Shown here: positions 35,246-42,043 of the stretch, piece after piece | How the letters are laid out: each line of letters opens with the position of its first letter | Position numbering within the stretch: position 1 is the first letter of the stretch | DNA from: Streptomyces buecherae | Lineage (GTDB): Bacteria > Actinomycetota > Actinomycetes > Streptomycetales > Streptomycetaceae | NCBI RefSeq assembly: GCF_014295035.1 | Contig: NZ_CP060404.1 | Coordinates: 2,692,501-2,756,500 of the forward strand | DNA length: 64,000 nucleotides | Reading direction: 5' to 3' | Position numbers and translations under genes: made by a program | Notes under the pieces: model-generated | What the model saw: the letters and a program-made list of their open reading frames with translations, nothing else | What the model was told of the DNA's origin: nothing | The model's database searches: none

Positions 35246-38245
35246 CTAGTGCGCGTGGTTCTCGAAGTCCCAGAACGGCCTGGCCCGGGAGCGGGCCGAG
35301 ATGGTGTGCACGTGCTGGGAGCCGAGGGTGTCGGAGAGCGCGCTCAGCGCCGCCTCCTCCACCTTCTCGGCCTGCTGCCGGTCGCGCATCACGCGCAGGT
35401 CGGCCGCGAGCGCCACCTGGCAGGAGAGCGCCAGCGGGTGCTGGGGCCCCAGCACCTCGGCGGCCAGCTGGCTGGTCCTGCGGCTCAGCTCGGCGGCGCC
35501 CTCCGGGTCGCCCATCAGGTTGCGGGTCGCGGTGGCGTTGAGCGCGATGCCCAGCGTCCACGGGTGCCGCTCGCCGACCGCGGCGGTCATGGTGGCCAGC
35601 GCCTCCTCGATCAGCATCGCCGACGGCTGGCGCTCCCCCGCCGCGCGCAGCACCAGCGCGTGGTTGACGGAGCTGCCGACGGCGTACGGGTGACGGGGGC
35701 CGAGCATCTCGCGGTAGCGGCCGAGCACCCGCTCCCCGAGGCCGCGGGCCAGGTCCAGGTCGCCGTGCTCGCGCTGCATGCAGCCGTAGCTGGAGGCGGC
35801 CATCAGCGTGAGCGGGTCGGTGTCGCCCAGCACCCGTTCGCAGCGCTCCAGCATGTCGCCGAGCAGGGTGATGCCGCGGGTGCGGTCCCCCTGCCGGTAC
35901 AGGCACATCGCCAGGTTGTGTTCGGCGCGCAGCGTCTGCGGGTTGTCGGGCCCCATCACGTCCCGGTGCACCTCGACGCTCGGCTCCTGGATGGAGATGG
36001 CCTCCTCGTAGCGGCCGAGCAGGCGCAGGTCCCAGGCGTAGTTGATCTCGGAGAACAGGGTCCAGTTGTGCCGGGGGCGCAGGTGCTCGCGGCGGGCCTC
36101 CAGGGCGCGCCGGTCCATCTCCAGGGCCTCCGTGTACCGGCCGAGGACGCGGTAGGAGACGGCGAGGTTGTTCAGCGCGCCCAGCGTGCGCGAGTCCTGT
36201 TCGCCGACGAGTTCGGTGTACTCGCGCAGCACCGACTGCTGGAGGTCGAGCGCCTCGTCGTAGCGGGCGAGCGCGCGCAGGTCGGCGGCGAGCCCGGTGA
36301 CCGCGCGCAGCAGGTCGAGGTCGTGGTCGCCGCGCTCGGCGCGCAGGTGGTCGGCGGCGGCCCGGTCGAGCTGCTCGGCCTCGGCGTACCGGCCGACCGA
36401 GCGCAGCAGGTTGACGTGGTGGTAGGCGAGGTCCCAGACGCGCGGGTGGGTGGGGCCGAGCAGCTCGTGCCACTTCGGGGTGACCCGCTCGGCGATCTGG
36501 AGCCCGGTGCGGTACTCGCCGCTGAGGAAGAGGTAGCGCAGGCAGTTGAGGACCAGGCGCTGCACGGCGCCGTGGGTGCTGACGTAGGAGCCGGACGCCT
36601 CCAGGTGCGGGACGAGTTCCGCGTACCGGGGCCACAGCCGGGTGTCGGTGGGACGGCCCGGGTCGGAGTTGGCCAGCGCCCGGCGGGCGACCCGGGAGTA
36701 CTCGGCGCGGTCCTCCTCGGGCATGCCGGCCCGCACGGTCTGGTGGACCATGCGGTGCAGGTGCAGCACCTCGGTGCCGGCGGTGGGCTCGTCGGTGCCG
36801 TCCTCGGGGTTCTCGGTGCGCACCACCGAGTACTGCACGAGCTTGCTGATCGAGGACGTCCAACGCAGCGGGTCGTCCATCAGGCCGCGCAACTGCTCGG
36901 GCAGGTCGCGCGCCGGCAGCTCGCGCAGCAGCCCGAGCGGGACCGGGCCCGGGGCGAAGAAGGAACACAGCCGCAGCAGGTCGACCGCCTCGGGCACGGA
37001 CTCCCGCAGCCGGTTGAGCAGTATCGAGAAGGCCGTGTAGTACGTCATGGGGAAGTCGGCCGCGACCTTCAGGCCCACCTCGATGTCGGCGCCGTCGCGC
37101 AGCAGTTCGATGTACTCCTCGACCGGCATGGTCGAGTCGTTGAGCGAGCCGGCGGTCTGGTCGAGGGCGAGCGGCAGGTCGCCCAGCGCGTCGGAGAGCA
37201 GGTCGGCCTCGTGGGCGGAGATGCGCCGCGCGCGGCGGCGGACGAAGGCCACGCTCTCCTCGCGGTCGTAGACGGGGATCTCGACCAGCGAGGTGTTGTG
37301 TTCGTCCCAGTCCCGGTTCTGCGAGGTGATCAACACGTGGCCGGGGCCGCTGGGCAGCAGGTCGGCGACGGTCTCCGGGTCGTCGGCGCCGTCGAGGACG
37401 AGCAGCCAGCGGCTGTAGGGGGTGCCGCGGCGCAGCGCGTCGTGCACGGCGCGCAGCCGCTCGCCGTACTCGGGGCCGGCGCTCAGGCCGAGCGCGGGGG
37501 CGAGTTCGGCCAGCCGCTGGCGCAGCGTGCCGCGCTGGTCGGCGGGGACCCACCAGACCATGTCGTACTCGGAGCCGAAGCGGTACACGTACTCGGCGGC
37601 GGTCTGGGTCTTGCCGACGCCGGACATGCCGAGCAGCGTGACCACCGCGGCGCTGGCCTCGGCGCCGTTGAGCTGGTGGTAGATCTCGCTCAGCGCGCCC
37701 TCGCGGCCGGTGAAGCGGATGTTGCGGCGCGGCACGCCGCCCCAGACGCGCGGTTGGTCACGGGGGAAGCGGGGGCCCGTGGGCTCGGCGGCGGTGGCCG
37801 GGGCCGCGCTGTACGGGGTGCCGAGGCGGGCCAGGAGCCGGCGCTCGGCCTCGCGGGGACCGGCGACGCCGAGTTCGGTGACGTTGAGGGCCGCGGTCGC
37901 GGTGGGCATGGCGGCGTCGGTGACGGTGACGGCCGCGAACCGGTCGGTGTTGGGCGCGACGACGGCGCGCAGCGCCTGGTTCCACTGGTCGTGGGTGCGC
38001 GGGCCGAGTTGGAAGTACCAGTCGCTCAGCAGGAGGAGGACGCGCCCCTCGGCGAGCAGCAGGTCGCGCAGCGCGTCCTCGAGCGGCGTCTCGACCGGCG
38101 GGTCCCAGCGCTGGAAGGCCACCCGGTGGCCGTGGCGTTCGAGCCGGTCACCGATCCAGGCGGCCCAGGCGCGGTTGAAGCCGGCGTAGCTGATGGTGAC
38201 GGGCTGCCGCTCGGCGGCGGCAGGGGACTTGCGCACTACGGCCAT
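35246..38245 (-). CDS. fxsT: FxSxx-COOH system protein FxsT: TIR-like, NB-ARC and TPR repeats
   Basis: A 999-residue STAND-type NTPase. Residues 14-140 form a TIR-like domain (TISYAGFNRAWAAWIGDRLE). NB-ARC follows with Walker A LLGMSGVGKT (205-213), Walker B WLLVLDGADD and the sensor region VLITSQNRDW. A winged-helix and linker lead to a long series of TPR repeats (about 600-980), many ending in LGxxHP motifs. STAND proteins switch from a closed to an oligomeric state when their repeats sense a signal; TIR-like domains can be signalling or NAD-cleaving effectors. The ATG at 38245 has GAGGGAG 8 nt upstream. It follows the FxsA/FxsB/HExxH genes, the standard context of this family, with a palindrome at 38289-38309 in front. 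Confidence 0.92.
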   Translation of the reverse strand: MAVVRKSPAAAERQPVTISYAGFNRAWAAWIGDRLERHGHRVAFQRWDPPVETPLEDALRDLLLAEGRVLLLLSDWYFQLGPRTHDQWNQALRAVVAPNTDRFAAVTVTDAAMPTATAALNVTELGVAGPREAERRLLARLGTPYSAAPATAAEPTGPRFPRDQPRVWGGVPRRNIRFTGREGALSEIYHQLNGAEASAAVVTLLGMSGVGKTQTAAEYVYRFGSEYDMVWWVPADQRGTLRQRLAELAPALGLSAGPEYGERLRAVHDALRRGTPYSRWLLVLDGADDPETVADLLPSGPGHVLITSQNRDWDEHNTSLVEIPVYDREESVAFVRRRARRISAHEADLLSDALGDLPLALDQTAGSLNDSTMPVEEYIELLRDGADIEVGLKVAADFPMTYYTAFSILLNRLRESVPEAVDLLRLCSFFAPGPVPLGLLRELPARDLPEQLRGLMDDPLRWTSSISKLVQYSVVRTENPEDGTDEPTAGTEVLHLHRMVHQTVRAGMPEEDRAEYSRVARRALANSDPGRPTDTRLWPRYAELVPHLEASGSYVSTHGAVQRLVLNCLRYLFLSGEYRTGLQIAERVTPKWHELLGPTHPRVWDLAYHHVNLLRSVGRYAEAEQLDRAAADHLRAERGDHDLDLLRAVTGLAADLRALARYDEALDLQQSVLREYTELVGEQDSRTLGALNNLAVSYRVLGRYTEALEMDRRALEARREHLRPRHNWTLFSEINYAWDLRLLGRYEEAISIQEPSVEVHRDVMGPDNPQTLRAEHNLAMCLYRQGDRTRGITLLGDMLERCERVLGDTDPLTLMAASSYGCMQREHGDLDLARGLGERVLGRYREMLGPRHPYAVGSSVNHALVLRAAGERQPSAMLIEEALATMTAAVGERHPWTLGIALNATATRNLMGDPEGAAELSRRTSQLAAEVLGPQHPLALSCQVALAADLRVMRDRQQAEKVEEAALSALSDTLGSQHVHTISARSRARPFWDFENHAH

Positions 38246-38288
38246 CCGACCGTCTCCCTCGTGTTGCTCCATGCGATGTGAACAGCGC

Positions 38289-38309
38289 ACGGGTCATCCG
38301 ATGACCCGT
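38289..38309. promoter_or_regulatory. Palindrome upstream of fxsT (operator or terminator)
   Basis: Perfect inverted repeat with arms ACGGGTCAT and ATGACCCGT around a 3-nt spacer. It lies 48 nt after the HExxH gene stop and 44 nt before the fxsT start, in the only gap between these genes. Either it controls fxsT separately or it attenuates read-through from fxsABH. Confidence 0.65.
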
Positions 38310-38356
38310 CAGCCACTGTGTGGGGAACATACACCCGCGTTTCACCCCTGGGCAGT

Positions 38357-39880
38357 TCATCGTGTGTGCTGCCTCCGCCAGGTGAGACGGGCCGTTTCCA
38401 CGTAGGCCGCCGCACGCGCCAGGTACCTCGCCGGCGGGGGCGTGCCCTTCATCCTCGTGTGCAGCGCGACCAGCTCCGCCAGTAACACCCTGCCAGCCGA
38501 GGTGAGTTGGCGCGAGCCCGACAGGGTGGGCAGTATCGCCCCCACCTGTTCGCGGCAGCGCGCGTGCTCGGCCCAGGCGAGGTCGCGCAGTTCCGCGTCG
38601 ACCGGGGCGAGCGCCACCCGCTGCCAGTAGTCGGCCAGCGCCAGATGGGCGTACGCCCCCTGCAACAGGCCGTCGAAGGGGCGGGCGTCGGGTCGCCAGG
38701 GGGCCCAGTAGCGGCGCGGGGAGCCGGCGATGTGCAGCGGGGAGAGGTCGCTGACCGCGGACAGCTTGGCGTGGTGGAGTTCGTGCACCAGCGTGGCCGC
38801 CAGGGTGGCGGGCCCGCTGGGCGCGCTGGCCAACACGGCGCCGAACGCCTCGCGGCGGGTGCCGCTGGAGTGCGCGGCGCCCTCGGCGCGCCGCGCGGCG
38901 CCGGGCGGCCGGGTCATGGGGATGACGCAGCTCAACAGGCCGGCGTCCACGAGGGGGCGCTGTCCGGTCAGGGTCAGCAGGGGCAACGCGGCGCGCCAGG
39001 TCGCGCGCCACCGCTCGCGCTGGCCCGCGGTGAGCGTGCCGAAGGCGAACAGGCCGTGCTGCCGGGCCTCGTCGTCCACCGCGCGGTAGGGGTCGGCGTC
39101 GTCGAGGAGTATGCGTACGGGGCCGTCCGCCAGCGCGTGCACCGGCCGCCAGCGCGGGTCCTCCGAGCGCCAGCCGCCGTGCCCGTCGGGCCGCAGCACG
39201 GCCGGCGCGATGCCGGCCCCGGACACGGTCAGCACGCCGTCCGTGCCCTGGACCCACACGGTGTTCCCGGCGGCGGCGTACGGGCCGGGGCGGGCGGCGT
39301 GCGGTGCGGGCGTCCCACGGCGGCCGGCGGCCGGGGGCGCGTCGCGCGGCGGGGCGGCGCTCGGGGCGGCGGGGCGCACCCGCAGGGCGCCGAGCGCGGG
39401 CAGCGTGACCTGGCCCGCCCGCACGGCCAGGCGGGTACGGAAGGTACGGCCGCCGCGCGCCGCCGCGGCCACGGCGAACCCCCCGAGGTGAGCGAGGTCA
39501 GCGGCGACGGCCGGCTGTCCGGGGCGGCCGGCGCCCGCCGGTGGCGGCGGCTGCGCCTCGGGCGACGGCGGTGGCGGCCCGGTCAGGCCGCGTACGCAGC
39601 GCTCGGCCCAGGGGCCGGCCAGCGGGTAGTACAGGGCCGCGCGGGCCGCCTCGGGGGCCGCGCGGTCGACGTCTTCGAGGAGCGTCCAGTGCTCGTGGGC
39701 AAGCGCGGCGGCGGCGGGCGGGAGCACGGCGGCCGACGCCGTGCGCACGGCGTCCAGGAGCAGCCGCAACAGCAGGAGCCGGCGCGCGTGTTGGCCGTCG
39801 ATGAGGGTGCCCAGGGTCCGGGCTCCGCCGTCGGCCCGGCCGAGTTCGCGGAGCATCCACGCGGGGACCGGCTCGTTCAC
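38357..39880 (-). CDS. HExxH-motif peptide-modifying enzyme of the FxSxx-COOH system
   Basis: A 507-residue protein with HELHH at residues 366-370 in LVHELHHAKLSA. The family was first seen as a putative protease; related HExxH domains, sometimes fused to the radical SAM enzyme, have been shown to be 2-oxoglutarate-dependent peptide beta-hydroxylases. Here the two functions are separate but overlapping genes (GTGA at 39877-39880). The middle (about 100-205) is Pro/Ala-rich. The substrate is presumably the FxsA peptide. Codon 466 is TTA (38483-38485), a rare leucine codon read by the bldA tRNA in Streptomyces and the only in-frame TTA I found in the window. Confidence 0.85.
   Translation of the reverse strand: MNEPVPAWMLRELGRADGGARTLGTLIDGQHARRLLLLRLLLDAVRTASAAVLPPAAAALAHEHWTLLEDVDRAAPEAARAALYYPLAGPWAERCVRGLTGPPPPSPEAQPPPPAGAGRPGQPAVAADLAHLGGFAVAAAARGGRTFRTRLAVRAGQVTLPALGALRVRPAAPSAAPPRDAPPAAGRRGTPAPHAARPGPYAAAGNTVWVQGTDGVLTVSGAGIAPAVLRPDGHGGWRSEDPRWRPVHALADGPVRILLDDADPYRAVDDEARQHGLFAFGTLTAGQRERWRATWRAALPLLTLTGQRPLVDAGLLSCVIPMTRPPGAARRAEGAAHSSGTRREAFGAVLASAPSGPATLAATLVHELHHAKLSAVSDLSPLHIAGSPRRYWAPWRPDARPFDGLLQGAYAHLALADYWQRVALAPVDAELRDLAWAEHARCREQVGAILPTLSGSRQLTSAGRVLLAELVALHTRMKGTPPPARYLARAAAYVETARLTWRRQHTR
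38483..38485 (-). promoter_or_regulatory. In-frame TTA leucine codon (bldA-dependent)
   Basis: Codon 466 of the HExxH gene, in SAGRVLLAEL, reads TTA. The frame was checked from the GTG start at 39880 (465 whole codons). In Streptomyces TTA is read efficiently only when the bldA tRNA is abundant. Confidence 0.85.
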
Positions 39881-41289
39881 GCGCCCGCCGCCTCGGTGAC
39901 GCGGCCCGCGATGTGCTCGATGAGGTGACGCAGGTCCGCGCAGTACACGGACGGGTGACGGAAGCCGGCGCCGGCGTCGTACCGGTGCGCGTAGTGGCCG
40001 CCGCCGCAGACCCGCACCACGGGGCAGCGCAGGCAGTCGGCGGCGAGCGCGGCGGTGCCGGCCTGCCGGGCGGCGACGCCTGGGTGGGCCAGCGCGTCGT
40101 CGAAGGAGTGCCGGAAGACGTCGAGGCCGGTGGCGGCGGCGCCCTCGTACGCGGACTTCAGCGCGTCGCTCTGCTCGATGGTGCCGTCGGTCTCCACCAC
40201 CGCCGCCGCGAACGGCTGGAGGCCGAGCGACTCGGTCGCGGCCGGCAGTCCGAACAGCAGGGCCAGGCACTCCTCGAACAGCCGCACCCGCACCCGACGC
40301 CGGTCCGCGCGCCACCACTGGTCGAAGACGGCGCCCAGCCACTGCCCGTAAGGGGCGGCGCGGGCGGCGGACGAGGGGGCGCGGCCCAGGCCGGCGGCGG
40401 TCAGCCCGGGGGGCGGGGCGCTCCAGTTGCCGTGCGGGAGCAGGAAGTCCAGCATCGGCGGGTCGAAGGCGAGCAGCGACGCGTACACCTCGGCCGGGTC
40501 GCCGGTCACGTCCACGACGCACAGCACGCCGGCGTACGCGTCCGGGTGCCCGGCCAGCAGGCGCAGGCCACGGGTCGCGGCGGTCCAGGACGGGCGGCCG
40601 GCGTGGTCGACCCGCTCCCGGTTGTGCCGCTCCAGGCCGCCGTCCAGGCTCACGCCGACGCGGACGCCGGCGGCGCGCAGGGTGCGCAGGCCGGCCTCGG
40701 TGAGCAGGGTGCCGTTGGTCTGGACGACGGCGTGCACCGCGCAGTTCGCGGGCACGGCCGCGCGCACCCGATCGACGGTGGCGGCCAGCGCGTCGGCCCC
40801 GGCGAGCAGCGGCTCACCGCCGTGCAGGACGAGGGAGATCTCGCGCAGGCCGTGCGCGCTGGCGTGCTCGGCGATGCGGTGGGCGGTTCGCGCGCGCACG
40901 GCGTCGCTGGCACCGGCCGGCCGGTGGCGCCAGCCGCTGTCCGGGCCCGCGTACAGGTAGCAGTAGCGGCAGTTGAGGTTGCATCGGCCGTTGACCTTGA
41001 GGATGAACTGCCGGAAGGGGACCAGCGGCGCCCCGGCGGCGACGGGCCCGGCGCGGGCGTCGGGGCGCCGGGGCCGGGGGCCGGTCGGCGGCGGGGGGCG
41101 GGATCGCAGACCGGTCGGCGGGGGGCTGTGCGGGGGCGCGCGGAGCGGGCACGGGGGTGGCCGCCGGGTGTGGGGCCGTGGCCGCGGTCGATACGGGCCG
41201 CCGCTCCCCCGCCGCTCCCTGCACTGCTCCTCATCCCCCTCACCGTCCCGCTGGGCGCTCCGGCGCCACCCCACCGCCACCAAGACCAC
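39877..41289 (-). CDS. fxsB: FxsB-family cyclophane-forming radical SAM/SPASM peptide maturase
   Basis: About 470 residues. The radical SAM cluster motif CNLNCRYC (cysteines 103, 107, 110 with this start) follows VPFRQFILKVNGR, then LHGGEPLLAG and SLDGGLERHN of the SAM barrel. The C-terminus has extra cysteines (DCLRCPVVRVCGGGH) for SPASM-type clusters. FxsB enzymes join an aromatic carbon of Phe to a nearby residue in the FxS motif of the precursor FxsA, forming a three-residue cyclophane. The start is uncertain: GTG at 41289, 41280 or 41274 all give a Pro/Arg-rich N-terminal extension of 85-90 residues that may be partly non-native. Overlaps the HExxH gene. Confidence 0.88.
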   Translation of the reverse strand: MVLVAVGWRRSAQRDGEGDEEQCRERRGSGGPYRPRPRPHTRRPPPCPLRAPPHSPPPTGLRSRPPPPTGPRPRRPDARAGPVAAGAPLVPFRQFILKVNGRCNLNCRYCYLYAGPDSGWRHRPAGASDAVRARTAHRIAEHASAHGLREISLVLHGGEPLLAGADALAATVDRVRAAVPANCAVHAVVQTNGTLLTEAGLRTLRAAGVRVGVSLDGGLERHNRERVDHAGRPSWTAATRGLRLLAGHPDAYAGVLCVVDVTGDPAEVYASLLAFDPPMLDFLLPHGNWSAPPPGLTAAGLGRAPSSAARAAPYGQWLGAVFDQWWRADRRRVRVRLFEECLALLFGLPAATESLGLQPFAAAVVETDGTIEQSDALKSAYEGAAATGLDVFRHSFDDALAHPGVAARQAGTAALAADCLRCPVVRVCGGGHYAHRYDAGAGFRHPSVYCADLRHLIEHIAGRVTEAAGA

Positions 41290-41732
41290 ACACCGACCGC
41301 ACCCCTCACACCCACCGCACCACCACCGAGCACGGCCCGCGCCTCGGTGCGCCGCGCGCACGCCGCGCCAGGCCCGCGACCGTCCCCGGGGCCACCGGCG
41401 CCGCCTGGTCGGCGCCCCGACTCGGCCGCGCGCGCCGCCCGTTGGCCCGCGCGCGGTGGGCGTCACCCCCGGGCGACACCCCTTTGTCCACTACCCCGCG
41501 CGGCCGGGCCGAAAGCATGCCGGGGGGGCGGCCGAGCGGCGGCGCGCGACGAACGCGGCTGGTCACAGGCGTACGCCGGGGCACACGGCGGCGCCACGGA
41601 GCGCGCCCGGGTCCGGCTCGGGCGCCGGTGGCGGCCCGGTGCGCCCGGGCGCGAAAGGCGCGCCGGCGCTCGGGATCGCCGGGCGAGTGCGCCGGCCAGG
41701 CGCCCCCGTCGCGGCGGAGATCAACAGGCGCA
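41290..41732. other. 443-bp gap between fxsA and fxsB
   Basis: No supported gene. A 56-codon frame beginning at an ATG that overlaps the fxsA stop (TGATG) is Pro/Gly/Arg-rich and ends at 41563 without recognisable features. No strong hairpin was found. If the FxsB N-terminus lies further upstream than annotated, part of this stretch would be coding. Confidence 0.4.
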
Positions 41733-41957
41733 TCAGCAGGCGCTGTTGAACGCCCACAGCATTTCGCGGGGTTGGGCCACCCGGTCGCGCAGGTCGCCGA
41801 GCACCTCGTCGAGGACGGGATGCTCCAGCGTGCGCAGCGTCGCCAGGTCGAGGCCGAGAACGTCCGGCAGCGGCCCCGCCGATCCCTCGGCCCCGGCCCG
41901 GCCCGCCTGGTCCGTGTGCTGTGCGGTTCCCTCGTGTGCAGCGCTGTCCCGGCTCAT
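41733..41957 (-). CDS. fxsA: FxSxx-COOH precursor peptide FxsA
   Basis: A 74-residue peptide ending WAFNSAC. The last five residues F-N-S-A-C fit the FxSxx-COOH rule exactly, with Phe70 and Ser72 as the predicted cyclophane partners. A second aromatic motif, Trp68-Ala69-Phe70, directly precedes it. The leader contains LPDVLGLDLATLRTL, a conserved block of this family probably bound by FxsB, followed by a helical HPVLDEVLGDLRDRV. The ATG at 41957 has GAGG 7 nt upstream. It is the first gene of the fxsA-fxsB-HExxH run. Encodes the modified-peptide product of the system; its biological role is not known. Confidence 0.92.
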   Translation of the reverse strand: MSRDSAAHEGTAQHTDQAGRAGAEGSAGPLPDVLGLDLATLRTLEHPVLDEVLGDLRDRVAQPREMLWAFNSAC

Positions 41958-42043
41958 GTCAGCCTCACCCTCCCCGCGTCACGGCCCACCGGGCATTCCC
42001 CGACGGGTGGTGCTGGAAACACCCGCGTCCGCGGCAGGGGCCG

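Noticed and set aside
33536..38281. Very long plus-strand frame opposite fxsT and the GlxA-type regulator
   Set aside because: Antisense shadow; composition is artefactual while the minus strand shows intact TIR-like, NB-ARC, TPR and AraC domains.
40349..40351. Possible second TTA codon in fxsB
   Set aside because: Out of frame; the protein reads CCT TAC there. Similar out-of-frame TTA triplets in the rhomboid-like, Trypco1, reductase and terA-like genes were also excluded.
41563..41735. 56-codon frame starting at an ATG overlapping the fxsA stop
   Set aside because: Pro/Gly/Arg-rich with no family feature; the overlap alone is weak evidence.
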